Part shown: positions 1 to 9,235 of the stretch, piece by piece
Layout: each line of letters opens with the position of its first letter
Numbering within the stretch: position 1 is the stretch's first letter
Source: an uncultured Clostridia bacterium
GTDB taxonomy: Bacteria > Bacillota > Clostridia > TANB77 > CAG-508
Length of the DNA: 47,659 bases
Direction: 5' to 3'
NCBI GenBank assembly: GCA_944388755.1
Contig: CALXJY010000010.1
Coordinates: 1-47,659 of the forward strand
The notes under the pieces: generated by a model
What the model was told of the DNA's origin: nothing
The model's input: the letters and a program-made list of their open reading frames with translations, nothing else
Databases searched by the model: none
Translations under genes and position numbers: made by a program

Positions 1-203
1 ATCCTCCGTATTTTTACAGAGGATATTTTAGCATATTATCATCTCTTTGTCAACTAACTTGACAAAGAACCAATTTATTATACGATTTTATATAGTCCTT
101 TAATAGTTTGTCCAACCTAGAAGAATAATCTTCATGTAACTTTTTGACTCTTACTAATCAATATTTTTTCAATTTAAGTTTCGGTTTTTTGTAAAAAAAT
201 TTT
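1..203. other. Intergenic region with two hairpins
   Basis: No gene is visible here. Bases 1-24 form an imperfect inverted repeat (ATCCTC ... GAGGAT), possibly a terminator cut by the window edge. Bases 45-67 form a perfect 9-bp stem (CTTTGTCAA, loop CTAAC, TTGACAAAG) without a clear T-run on either side. It lies downstream of the minus-strand gene ending at 204 and could help end its transcript. Bases 68-203 are AT-rich and I see nothing else in them. Confidence 0.4.
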
Positions 204-914
204 TTATGTTTGTTTATTTAATGTTCTCCTCTGAAAAATACTATATCTAAATCTAAAAAGTATAATTAGTAATCCTATCATAAGACTTGGTATATACACA
301 ATTTTATTATTTGCAAGATATGGTGTAATACGATAAGAATCATCATTACTATAATAATAAACTTTTACATTATCTCCAATTTCTACATTTGATATAATTG
401 CATAATCTTCATAATCTTTTCCTTGAACATTAAAACTAATAACAGGCCAAGGTTCATTTTGACCTATTCTAGTAAAATTAATAACTGTTCCTATTGTTTC
501 TTTTTTATCCCAATTATAACTTATTTCATTATATAAAGATACAATTCCTATAATAATAAATATTAAAGCTATAATAAGCAAAAACGGATTTGCATATTTT
601 TTTCCTTGTCGTTTTTGTTCTCTTTCAAATGTTACTATCTTAGTCAACATTGTAATAAATAGCATAATATAATAAATAGTATTTGCACCTAAACTAAGTA
701 AAGTTTCGCCAAAATATGTTAAACCAGCCATAAATCCATATCCAGGCAAACTATTATAATAGTTTTCTACAATTTTAGAAATTATAATAAAAATAATTTC
801 TATTACAAATGTCATAATCCAATATTTATTATTTTTCTTTTTTATAGACTTTACTAATAAAATAATTTGAAATGCAAAACCTAATAAATACAATATTAAC
901 AAAATTGTTTCCAT
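204..914 (-). CDS. DUF3592-like membrane protein
   Basis: This 236-residue protein is predicted to sit in the membrane. Hydrophobic segments lie near residues 5-25, 35-55, 65-95 and 110-130, followed by a soluble stretch and a last membrane segment near 205-225. The soluble part (IGTVINFTR ... PVISFNVQGKDYED ... VEIGDNVKVYYYSNDDSYRI) has the pattern of DUF3592 domains: a short beta-rich module containing 'G-x-V', a hydrophobic strand, and 'GD-x-V-x-V-x-Y-x-x-x-D'. The molecular role of that family is unknown. I chose the ATG at 914 because AGAGG lies 9 bases upstream, whereas the ATG at 923 sits directly on that ribosome-binding site. The gene stands alone, and the degraded spoIIID-like gene is upstream. 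The family assignment is a pattern match only. Confidence 0.6.
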   Translation of the reverse strand: METILLILYLLGFAFQIILLVKSIKKKNNKYWIMTFVIEIIFIIISKIVENYYNSLPGYGFMAGLTYFGETLLSLGANTIYYIMLFITMLTKIVTFEREQKRQGKKYANPFLLIIALIFIIIGIVSLYNEISYNWDKKETIGTVINFTRIGQNEPWPVISFNVQGKDYEDYAIISNVEIGDNVKVYYYSNDDSYRITPYLANNKIVYIPSLMIGLLIILFRFRYSIFQRRTLNKQT

Positions 915-1005
915 ATTTCTCATCCTCTTTTTGTTTTGATTTTATCATATACTGTCAATAAAATAAAGCATTTCAATTATATTAACTGAAATACTCTACT
1001 TATTT

Positions 1006-1245
1006 CTATTGTATTACTAATTGCAATTTAACCACAGGATTCTTCTCTGCTAAGAAAACCTTTTTAATTTCAATACTTTCTGGAATTATAGGCGATTTAT
1101 TCTTACCGTTCTGGAATGTTACTTCGGTGTGTACTGTACTTTTACTTATTCCAAATTTTTTTGCCGTACCTCTTACTGTGTCTTTTGAATCTATTATATA
1201 ATGTGCTAAATTTGTAGCACGTTCCTCTATTGATACATTTTTCAT
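1006..1245 (-). pseudogene. Degenerate SpoIIID-like regulator
   Basis: The first ~40 residues match SpoIIID, the small helix-turn-helix regulator of the sporulation mother cell. The region around TVRGTAKKFGISKSTVH corresponds to the DNA-recognition helices of that family. After 'STVHTEVT' the resemblance ends. The expected 'ERLP-x-INP ... KVL ... ERHIRGG-x-AT' tail is absent in this frame. Faint traces (INRL, QKVLKLK, RRI) appear in the neighbouring frame, interrupted by stops, which suggests an indel followed by decay. A good ribosome-binding site (AGGAG) precedes the ATG, so a 79-residue product could still be made. The alternative is a divergent, functional short paralogue. None of the CGG trinucleotides here is in frame, so this break differs from the four CGG shifts elsewhere in the window. 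A working spoIIID would be expected elsewhere in the genome. Confidence 0.55.
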
Positions 1246-1390
1246 ATTGTTCTATCTCCTTTTTGAGAAATACTTTTGTTTAATTCTATTCTAAAAAATT
1301 AGATGTTAGAACTTATTTATTTTTACTTCATATTTTATATACTGCTTTCAGTTCCATTATTAATTTTTATTTTTTTATAGCTTTTTTTGT

Positions 1391-1539
1391 AGAACAAATC
1401 GGAAAGCCTTATAATTTGCAATAATTTAGCTTTTCTCTTTGGCTTTCCGTTAATTTGTTCTGCGCCAAATTTATGTAATAAATTTGTGTGCAACGTGTAT
1501 TCTCTATTAGAAAAGTCAGCATGACTTTCCTAATAGAGA
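1391..1539. repeat. Structured dispersed repeat, copy 1 (full, 149 bases)
   Basis: The unit has three inverted repeats. The first pairs 1391-1408 (AGAACAAATCGGAAAGCC) with 1441-1461 (GGCTTTCCG ... TTTGTTCT), leaving a 3-base bulge. The second is a short AT palindrome around 1467-1485 (AAATTTAT ... ATAAATTT). The third is a hairpin at 1501-1539: 18-bp arms with one mismatch and a 3-base loop (CTATTAG ... CTAATAG). A truncated copy follows at once, and a full copy of the same length lies at 11980-12128. Open frames that cross it are not genes. Confidence 0.85.
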
Positions 1540-1635
1540 ACAAATCGGAAAGCCTTATAATTTGCAATAATTTAACTTTTCTCTTTGGCTTTCCGTTAAT
1601 TTGTTCTGCGCCAAATTTATGTAATAAATTTGTGT
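1537..1635. repeat. Structured dispersed repeat, copy 2 (truncated)
   Basis: This copy matches the first 99 bases of copy 1 with a single difference (G to A in the loop of the first inverted repeat). It lacks the terminal CTATTAG hairpin. It overlaps the end of copy 1 by three bases, so the two form a direct tandem whose junction is the hairpin of copy 1. It ends 16 bases before the stop codon side of the ABC transporter gene at 1651, so the pair may also act as the 3' end structure of that operon. Confidence 0.85.
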
Positions 1636-1650
1636 ATAACGTTGTTCCAG

Positions 1651-4600
1651 CTATTCACTTCTTAATGCTAATACAGGATCTTCTTTTGCTGCTCTTCTAG
1701 AAGGAATAATGCCTCCTATTAAAGTTAAAATTACACTTAAAATAATCAATATAATTCCTACTACTGGTGGTAATGATGCTTTAACATTTACCCCATTTGA
1801 TAATACAGAAATTATTTTATTTGTAGGAATTATTAATAATATAGTAATACCTACCCCAATTATTCCTGCAAGTAAACCAATAATAATAGTTTCTGCATTA
1901 AATACTTGTGCAACATTGTGTTTAGAGGCTCCCATTGCTCTTAATATTCCTATTTCTTTTTTTCGTTCTAATACACTTATATATGTAATAACACCTATCA
2001 TAATAGAAGAAACAACTAATGATATTGCTACAAATGCAATTAATACATAGCTAATTGTATTTACTATAGTTGTTACTGAACTCATTAATGTTCCTACCAT
2101 GTCGGAAAATGAAATTATCTTGTCTTCTTCACCTTTTTCCTGCATTTGATTATTATAATTGTTTAATAAATTAGTAATTTCTTTATTTCCTTCAAAATCT
2201 TTTGGATAAATATCAATTCCACTTGGTTCGTCAAAATTAGCATAATTTAGATTTTTTAAGTTACTCTCATATGTAACACTTTCTTTAGACATAAGTGAAT
2301 TAAACAGTTCTGAAAGCTCCTGTTCATTCATTTTTATTTTAAATGCTCCTATAAATGCATTTTCATCTATGCTAATTGCATTTGTTATTGATTTACTCAA
2401 ATTTTTTATGCTTGATTCCATTTGCTTTTGTAGTGTTTTACTAATTGTTCCAATAACATTTTTCATATATTTTTCCATTATGGAAGATATTTGTTTATCT
2501 AGTTTTTGAGAACTTACTATTTCTGATATATTGTTTGTAATTATATTTTTTGCTTCTTCTGAATCAAGATACTCTTTAAGATATTTATCTATATCCTCTA
2601 CACTTATTAATTCATTATCATTTACATATTTTTCATATCCATCTAAAATTTCTGTCATAATTTCTTGTAATTGTTCTTGTTTAATTGTTAAACTACCATT
2701 TTCTTTAATAATTTCTTTAATTTTATTATTTATTAATTCATTAACTTCTTTTGATTGTAAATATTCGGATAATTGCTCTCCTATTTGATTTATGTTTGCA
2801 TTTGGTTTATTTTGTATATATTCTTCATATCCATTCAAAAAATCAGTTATTATTTTTTGTATATCATCACTTGACAGAGAAAATTTAATATTACTTAAAA
2901 TATCGTTTATATCAAGAGTTGGTAATGAATTTTGTGTTAATACATTATTTAAGTTTCCTAAATCAACATTTATCTTTGATTGATCTATCTTAAAAGCCGA
3001 TTTTATTGCATTTGTATCTACATCAATTAAAGAATTCATATCAAAAGAATTTTCTTCTTTAGTATCATCAAACCTTTTTCCTGTAAATACATTAATTTCC
3101 GGATTTTCTAATTGTTCTTTTACTATTCTACTATTTTTTGCATTTTCAATTACATGTTCTGTTAGTGAGGTTGGATAACAAATTCCACTTTGTAACATAG
3201 TACTTGTTGCTTCTTCTTTTGGTTTAACAATACCAACAATTTTTAAATCTTCACCATTAGCTACTATATTTTTCATATATTCTACATTTTCAGTTTTGTC
3301 TCTCCAAACTTTATATTCTTCATCATATTCATAGCAGTCACTACTATTAATTAATTTAAAAGTAATTCCTAATATGTCTTCATAAGAATATGTTCCTAAA
3401 TTATTTGGCACATTTATCTCTTTCCCATTTGCAAATTGTGTAACTAAGTTTTGCAACTCGCTATAATCTCTTAATCCTAATGTATATAATAGGAAATCAC
3501 TAATATTTCCTTGTGATGTCAATACTAAAACACATTCATTATAATTTGTAGGCCATTTTCCTGCTTTTATATCATATTGATTTTCATATAAACTTGTATC
3601 TTTTGGCATTTGAAAAAATACATCTGTACTCATCATACTAGACATCATGCTATTTGCTGATGCCTCTGACCCCATTCCTAGGCTTGAAAAAGTAGTATCT
3701 GGATTTATTTGCCTTAAATTTTCTACATTTGAACTATATATTATTGGTGTAACTTCATAGGTATATTCTATATTTTTTGCATATTCATATATAGGACAAT
3801 CTTCACTTTCTAAATATTGCTTTAAAGATTTTAAGTCATTAGATCCTATTTTTGAAAACATATTTGTTATTCTTTCACTAACATTAATATCTCCATTTTC
3901 TTCGTTGTTTCCGTCAGTAGTATTTGGTTCCATGAGTAATGAACTTATATCAACTCCTGAACTTTGTATTTGTAGCGGGTATTCTGATAGGGTTTCTTCT
4001 TCTACTGAACTGATATATGTATTTACCCCATTTGATAATGACAATATTAGTGCTATTCCAATAATACCAATTGAGCCAGCAAAAGATGTTAAAATTGTTC
4101 TTCCTTTTTTTGTTCTTAAATTATTAAAACTAAGTGATAGTGAAGTTAAAAATGACATTGTTGTTTTTCCTAGTTTTTTATGTACTGGTTTTTTTTGTTT
4201 ATCTTCTTCTATTATATAAGGATTTGTATCTGATAGTATTTTTCCATCCTTAATATTTACTATACGGGTTGCATAATCTTTGGCTAGTTCTGGATTATGT
4301 GTTACCATTACTACTAGGCGGTCTTTTGCAACTTCTTTTAATAGCTCCATAACCTGTATGCTTGTGTCACTGTCTAATGCTCCTGTAGGTTCATCAGCAA
4401 GTACTATATCTGGATTATTTACTAACGCTCTTGCAATTGCTACTCTCTGCATTTGACCTCCTGATAGCTGGTTTGGTTTTTTATGAATTTGATTTTTTAA
4501 TCCTACCTGTTCAAGAGCTTTTATTGCTTTTTGCTTACGTTTATTCTTTGAAATTCCTGAAATTGTTAATGCTAATTCAACATTTGCTAAAATTGTTTGA

Positions 4601-4890
4601 TGTGGTATTAAATTATAACTTTGGAATACAAATCCAATTGTATGGTTACGGTATGAATCCCAATCTCTATCTTTATATTTTTTGGTGGAAATTCCGTTTA
4701 TTATCAGATCCCCTTTATCGTATCTATCTAGTCCTCCAATAATATTTAAGAGTGTTGTTTTCCCTGAGCCACTTGGTCCAAGAATTGCAACAAATTCATT
4801 GTCTCTTAAATTTAAACTGACATCATCTAAGGCCTTTTGTATTAATTCCCCTGTTTTATATTCTTTATGAATGTTTTTTATTTGTAACAT
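1651..4890 (-). CDS. ABC transporter, fused ATPase-permease (MacB/FtsX type)
   Basis: This 1079-residue protein fuses an ABC ATPase (about residues 1-225) to a permease. The ATPase has Walker A (GPSGSGKTTLL), the signature LSGGQMQRVAIARAL and Walker B (IVLADEPTGALD). The permease has one membrane segment near 265-290 and a ~650-residue extracytoplasmic domain rich in Asn, Glu and Lys. A C-terminal FtsX domain (about 940-1075) has three membrane segments and the motif 'ERKKEIGILRAMGASK'. MacB-like proteins work as mechanotransmitters that act on envelope or extracellular substrates rather than classical importers. Fusion of both parts in one chain and the very large external domain are typical of clostridial members. 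It lies 34 bases after copA with its own ribosome-binding site (AGGAG) and is probably the last gene of the metal operon. Its substrate is unknown. Confidence 0.85.
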   Translation of the reverse strand: MLQIKNIHKEYKTGELIQKALDDVSLNLRDNEFVAILGPSGSGKTTLLNIIGGLDRYDKGDLIINGISTKKYKDRDWDSYRNHTIGFVFQSYNLIPHQTILANVELALTISGISKNKRKQKAIKALEQVGLKNQIHKKPNQLSGGQMQRVAIARALVNNPDIVLADEPTGALDSDTSIQVMELLKEVAKDRLVVMVTHNPELAKDYATRIVNIKDGKILSDTNPYIIEEDKQKKPVHKKLGKTTMSFLTSLSLSFNNLRTKKGRTILTSFAGSIGIIGIALILSLSNGVNTYISSVEEETLSEYPLQIQSSGVDISSLLMEPNTTDGNNEENGDINVSERITNMFSKIGSNDLKSLKQYLESEDCPIYEYAKNIEYTYEVTPIIYSSNVENLRQINPDTTFSSLGMGSEASANSMMSSMMSTDVFFQMPKDTSLYENQYDIKAGKWPTNYNECVLVLTSQGNISDFLLYTLGLRDYSELQNLVTQFANGKEINVPNNLGTYSYEDILGITFKLINSSDCYEYDEEYKVWRDKTENVEYMKNIVANGEDLKIVGIVKPKEEATSTMLQSGICYPTSLTEHVIENAKNSRIVKEQLENPEINVFTGKRFDDTKEENSFDMNSLIDVDTNAIKSAFKIDQSKINVDLGNLNNVLTQNSLPTLDINDILSNIKFSLSSDDIQKIITDFLNGYEEYIQNKPNANINQIGEQLSEYLQSKEVNELINNKIKEIIKENGSLTIKQEQLQEIMTEILDGYEKYVNDNELISVEDIDKYLKEYLDSEEAKNIITNNISEIVSSQKLDKQISSIMEKYMKNVIGTISKTLQKQMESSIKNLSKSITNAISIDENAFIGAFKIKMNEQELSELFNSLMSKESVTYESNLKNLNYANFDEPSGIDIYPKDFEGNKEITNLLNNYNNQMQEKGEEDKIISFSDMVGTLMSSVTTIVNTISYVLIAFVAISLVVSSIMIGVITYISVLERKKEIGILRAMGASKHNVAQVFNAETIIIGLLAGIIGVGITILLIIPTNKIISVLSNGVNVKASLPPVVGIILIILSVILTLIGGIIPSRRAAKEDPVLALRSE

Positions 4891-4924
4891 ATATAATCTC
4901 CTAATTTTTATAACAATATCTAAC

Positions 4925-7135
4925 TTATTTAATTTTAATATTTCTCAATCTTAATGCATTTAAAATAACTGTTATACTACTAAACATCATTGCAATACTT
5001 GCAATCATTGGATTTATAGAAATGCCAAAACTAGTAAATAGTCCCATTGCTATTGGAATCATTAAACAATTGTAGAAAAATGCCCAAAATAAATTTTGTT
5101 TTATATTTTTAACTGTTTTTTTACTTATGTTTATAAGGTTTATAATACTTCTTAAATCATTTTTTGTTAAAATCACATCAGAAGAGTCTATTGCAATATC
5201 TGTACCACTGTTTACACTAACTCCTATATTTGCAGTTGCTAAAGCTGGGCTATCATTTATTCCATCTCCACACATCATCACATATCTATTTTGTTCTTTT
5301 AACTCTTTTACTACTTCTGTTTTTTCTGTTGGTAATACATTTGAATATATTTTAGTTATTCCTATTTCTTTGGCTATTTTTTCGGCCGTTTTTTTGTTAT
5401 CTCCTGTTAGCATAATTGTTTCTATATTATTTTTATTTAGTTCTTTTATAACTTCTTTTGCATTTTCTCTTATAACATCATTTACTCCAATTAGGGCAAG
5501 TACTTTGCTTGTATCTGCTACATATACAATACTGTTTCCTTTTTTAGTAAGTTCTTCTTCTTCACTACTATATATATTTTTAATATTAAATTTTTGAAGT
5601 ATTTTTGAATTTCCAAGTATTAGTTTTTGATTATTTACTTTTCCTATAATTCCTAGTCCTGTTATGTTTTCAAATTCTTTTACTTCCAATTTTTCAATTT
5701 TATTTTCTTCTAAATAATTTTCAAATGCTTTTCCTATTGGATGTGTACCTTTACTTTCGATACTCCCTGCTAATTGTAATAATTCTTGTTCTTTAATATC
5801 ACTATAGTTTTTTATTTCTGCAATTTTTAATTTTCCATATGTTAAAGTTCCTGTTTTATCAAATACAATAGTATCTATTTTTTGTGCATTTTCAAGTATC
5901 TCATTTTTTTTAACTAATATACCATTACTTGCACATATTCCTTCTGATACTACCATTGCAAGTGGTGTTGCCAGTCCTAAACTACATGGACATGCAACCA
6001 CTAATATTGTAACAAATCTTATTAAACTATAAGAAAATTCATAACCCATTATTAAATAAATAATAAATGTTAAGATTGATATTATTATTACTGTTGGTAC
6101 AAAATATCCTGAAACTTTATCTGCAATTTTAGCAATTGGTGCTTTTGTGTTACTTGCTTCTATAACTGCTCTTACAATTTCTGATATTGTAGATTCCTTT
6201 CCAATTTTTTCTGCCTTATATTCTATATATCCATCATAATTTATACTTCCTGCTATTACTTTATCTCCTTTTGTTTTGTTTGCAGGTTTGCTTTCTCCTG
6301 TTATAAATGATTCATCAAAATGTGCCACTCCTTCTATTATTTCGCCATCAACTGCAATTTTTTCTCCTGGCTTGCATATAACTATGTCTCCTTTATGAAT
6401 TTCATCTAATGTAACTGTTTTTTCTTCTCCATCTACTTTGATTATGGCTTGATTTGGTGTTATTTTTACTAATTTTTGGATTGCATCTTTTGTTTTGTCT
6501 TTACTAATTCCTTCTAAATATCTACCTAATTTTATAAAATATATAACAATAGCTGTAGATTCAAAATACAAATTATGTATATTTTCTGTATGACCTTTTA
6601 TAATCATAATCATACTATATATACTATATAGAAAACTGCTTAGTACTCCAATTCCAACTAATGTATCCATGTTAGGAGTTTTATGAATCAAATTTTTATA
6701 TCCATTTTTTAGTATGTCAAAACCATAAATTATAAATATTATAGCAAATATAAATAAACATATTGTGTAATTTATTGGATTTGTATTTACATCTATAATA
6801 TCAAAAATTGGCAAATTAATCATATGACCCATGGATATATACATTAATATAATTGCTAATATTGTAAAAATAATAAAGTGATTTTTTTCTTTTTTGCCTC
6901 TGCTTTCTATGTTTATCTCTTTAAATTCTCCTAAGCTTTTAAATCCGGCTTGTTTTACAAAATCATCTAATTTAGTTCTTTCCACTATATTTTCATCATA
7001 GATAATTGTAGCATTTGCCATAACTAAATTGACATTTGCTTCAATTATCCCATTTTGCTTATTTAAATATTTTTCTAATCCATTTGAACAGGCTGAACAA
7101 GTCATTCCATCTATTGATAAAACTATTTTTTTCAT
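4925..7135 (-). CDS. copA: Copper-type P1B ATPase (CopA)
   Basis: This 736-residue membrane pump is expected to use ATP to export Cu(I). It has one N-terminal heavy-metal domain with GMTCSAC (Cys13 and Cys16) and eight predicted membrane segments. The metal-site motif CPC lies near residue 381 (VACPCSLGLATP). The phosphorylation loop DKTGTLT is near 426 and the hinge GDGINDSPAL is in the C-terminal half. The pattern CPC with downstream N and MxxS residues fits the Cu(I) class, and one HMA domain is common in Firmicutes. The gene starts 8 bases after the small HMA gene, in the same operon as a Zn/Cd-type pump. Copper specificity is inferred from family motifs; silver is possible. Confidence 0.88.
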   Translation of the reverse strand: MKKIVLSIDGMTCSACSNGLEKYLNKQNGIIEANVNLVMANATIIYDENIVERTKLDDFVKQAGFKSLGEFKEINIESRGKKEKNHFIIFTILAIILMYISMGHMINLPIFDIIDVNTNPINYTICLFIFAIIFIIYGFDILKNGYKNLIHKTPNMDTLVGIGVLSSFLYSIYSMIMIIKGHTENIHNLYFESTAIVIYFIKLGRYLEGISKDKTKDAIQKLVKITPNQAIIKVDGEEKTVTLDEIHKGDIVICKPGEKIAVDGEIIEGVAHFDESFITGESKPANKTKGDKVIAGSINYDGYIEYKAEKIGKESTISEIVRAVIEASNTKAPIAKIADKVSGYFVPTVIIISILTFIIYLIMGYEFSYSLIRFVTILVVACPCSLGLATPLAMVVSEGICASNGILVKKNEILENAQKIDTIVFDKTGTLTYGKLKIAEIKNYSDIKEQELLQLAGSIESKGTHPIGKAFENYLEENKIEKLEVKEFENITGLGIIGKVNNQKLILGNSKILQKFNIKNIYSSEEEELTKKGNSIVYVADTSKVLALIGVNDVIRENAKEVIKELNKNNIETIMLTGDNKKTAEKIAKEIGITKIYSNVLPTEKTEVVKELKEQNRYVMMCGDGINDSPALATANIGVSVNSGTDIAIDSSDVILTKNDLRSIINLINISKKTVKNIKQNLFWAFFYNCLMIPIAMGLFTSFGISINPMIASIAMMFSSITVILNALRLRNIKIK

Positions 7136-7143
7136 TATTCATC

Positions 7144-7353
7144 TCATTCCTTTACAACTTCAAATCCAATATCATCAATCTTTTCTTCTATATTTTCTTT
7201 TTTTACTGTTTCGTTTGATAATACTCTAACTGTTCCTTCTCTATGATTAGCTTCTACACTTTCTACTCCATTTATTGTTGATACAGCATTTTTTATTCTA
7301 TTTTCACATCCTTCACACATCATGCCTTTTACTTTAATATTTATTTCTTTCAT
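7144..7353 (-). CDS. Small heavy-metal-associated (HMA) protein, CopZ-like
   Basis: This 69-residue single-domain HMA protein has the metal-binding loop GMMCEGC (Cys13 and Cys16). Such proteins bind Cu(I) or divalent metals and pass them to P-type pumps. It lies between two P1B ATPases, with gaps of 6 and 8 bases. The upstream Zn/Cd-type pump has no HMA domain of its own. The protein could therefore be a copper chaperone for CopA or a detached metal-binding domain for the Zn/Cd pump. 'MxCxxC' alone does not decide between them. Confidence 0.85.
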   Translation of the reverse strand: MKEINIKVKGMMCEGCENRIKNAVSTINGVESVEANHREGTVRVLSNETVKKENIEEKIDDIGFEVVKE

Positions 7354-7359
7354 TTTTAA

Positions 7360-9207
7360 TCAATCCTTTCTTTTTACTCTTAATACTCTTAGGGCATTTA
7401 TAATAGCAATCACAGAAACTCCTACGTCTGCAAAGACTGCCTCCCACATAGTAGATAATCCAATCGCACTTAATATTAAAACAAGTATTTTTATGAAAAT
7501 TGCAAATATTATATTTTCTTTTACGATTTTCATAGTTCTTCTTGATAAGCGTATTGCATCTACTATTTTTGATGGTTCATCTGTCATTAATACAATATCT
7601 GCTGATTCTATTGAACTGTCAGATCCTAAGCCTCCCATTGCGATGCCAATATCAGAAATAGCTAAAACAGGTGCATCATTTATTCCATCTCCTACAAATG
7701 CGAGTTTACCTTTTGAAGTTTTTTCTTTTAGTAATTCCTGTACTTTTTCTACTTTACCATTTGGTAGCAATTCTGTATAAACTTTATCTATTCCTAATTG
7801 TTTTGCTACACTTTCTCCGACATTTTTTCTATCTCCTGTTAACATTACTGTATGTTTTACATTGTTTTTCTTTAAATTTTGGATTGTTTTAATTGAATCA
7901 TCTTTTATTTTATCTGCTATTAAGATATATCCAGAATATTTTTTATTTATTGCTACATATAAGATTGTGCCTATATCATTACATTTTGTATAATTGATTT
8001 GTTTTTCTTTCATTAATTTTTCATTTCCAACTAATACATCTTTTTCTTCAATTTTTGCTTCAATTCCAAGTCCTGGTAATTCTTGTGTATTTATAATTTG
8101 TTTTTCATCAATTTCTTTATTATACGCTTTTTTTACAGATAATGAAATAGGATGATTTGAGTAGTTTTCTGCATAAGCAGTTAATTTTAATAATTCTTCT
8201 TTAGTAATCCCTATTGATTCAACTTTTTGTACTTCAAAAACTCCTTTTGTTAATGTACCAGTTTTGTCAAATACAACAATCTCTGTATTAGCTAATTGTT
8301 CTAAATAGTTGCTTCCTTTTATTAATATACCTATTTTAGAGGCTCCTCCTATTCCACCAAAAAAGCTTAATGGTATTGATATTACTAATGCACATGGGCA
8401 TGATACTACAAGAAATGATAATGCTCTATATATCCAATCTGAAAATGTTGTATCTTTTATAATAATTGGTGGTACTATTGCAAGAACTACTGCAATTATT
8501 ACTACTATTGGTGTATAGTATTTTGCAAATTTTGTAATAAAGTTTTCTGATTTTGATTTTTTACTACTTGCATTTTCTACTAAATCTAATATTTTACTTA
8601 CTGTTGATTCTCCATATTTTTTTGTTACTTCTATTTTTATAACACCTGTTAAGTTTATTGTTCCACTTAAAATTTCTTCTCCTTCTGCTACATCTTTTGG
8701 TAATGATTCTCCTGTTAATGCTTTTGTATCAAGACTTGATTTTCCTTCTAATATAATTCCGTCTAATGGAACTTTTTCTCCTGGTTTTACTACTATTGTT
8801 TCTCCAATTTTTACTTCTTCTGGTGCAATTTTTTCTATTTTTCCATTTCTTTGTGCATTTGCATAATCTGGTCTTATATCCATCAAGCTTGAGATGGATT
8901 TTCTTGATTTATCTACTGCATAACTTTGGAATAATTCTCCTACTTGGTAAAATAACATAACTGCAACCGCTTCTGGAAATTCCCCTATTGTAAATGCTCC
9001 AATCGTTGCAACAGTCATTAAGAAGTTTTCATCAAAAACCTTTCCTCTAAAAATATTTCTTATTGCTTTTTTTATAATTTCTATTCCAACAATAATGTAT
9101 GATATAACAAATATTGTATTATTAATTAATTCATTGTTAAAGTTTATTATAATAGCTATTAAAAATAAAATCAAGGCTATTATGATTTTTATTAAATCTT
9201 TCTTCAT
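7360..9207 (-). CDS. Zn/Cd/Pb-type P1B ATPase (ZntA/CadA-like)
   Basis: This 615-residue heavy-metal pump is the first gene of the operon. It has the metal-site motif SCPCALVISIPL near residue 269, the phosphorylation motif DKTGTLT near 313, and GDGINDAPVL followed by a DxG-containing last membrane segment (AVFADVGVSVIAIINALR). These features are typical of the Zn2+/Cd2+/Pb2+ class. The N-terminal HMA domain usual in ZntA/CadA is missing. The chain begins directly with membrane segments, and a separate HMA gene follows 6 bases later. The ATG is preceded by AGGAGGG. Expression is likely driven by the promoter at 9256-9285 with an ArsR/SmtB-type operator. Confidence 0.87.
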   Translation of the reverse strand: MKKDLIKIIIALILFLIAIIINFNNELINNTIFVISYIIVGIEIIKKAIRNIFRGKVFDENFLMTVATIGAFTIGEFPEAVAVMLFYQVGELFQSYAVDKSRKSISSLMDIRPDYANAQRNGKIEKIAPEEVKIGETIVVKPGEKVPLDGIILEGKSSLDTKALTGESLPKDVAEGEEILSGTINLTGVIKIEVTKKYGESTVSKILDLVENASSKKSKSENFITKFAKYYTPIVVIIAVVLAIVPPIIIKDTTFSDWIYRALSFLVVSCPCALVISIPLSFFGGIGGASKIGILIKGSNYLEQLANTEIVVFDKTGTLTKGVFEVQKVESIGITKEELLKLTAYAENYSNHPISLSVKKAYNKEIDEKQIINTQELPGLGIEAKIEEKDVLVGNEKLMKEKQINYTKCNDIGTILYVAINKKYSGYILIADKIKDDSIKTIQNLKKNNVKHTVMLTGDRKNVGESVAKQLGIDKVYTELLPNGKVEKVQELLKEKTSKGKLAFVGDGINDAPVLAISDIGIAMGGLGSDSSIESADIVLMTDEPSKIVDAIRLSRRTMKIVKENIIFAIFIKILVLILSAIGLSTMWEAVFADVGVSVIAIINALRVLRVKRKD

Positions 9208-9235
9208 TTTTGTACCCTCCTATTTTTAATTGAGT

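Noticed and set aside
1101..1110. CGG shift in the spoIIID-like gene
   Set aside because: The CGG here is out of frame, and skipping a base does not restore the SpoIIID tail because stops follow.
1391..1635. CRISPR array from the two adjacent repeats
   Set aside because: There are only two unequal copies, the 'spacer' is a hairpin of the repeat unit itself, and no cas genes are present.
1488..1700. Open frame across the repeat coding FPLICSAPNLCNKF
   Set aside because: The same peptide arises at 11875-12114 from copy 3. It is a by-product of the repeat sequence, with no ribosome-binding site or family match.
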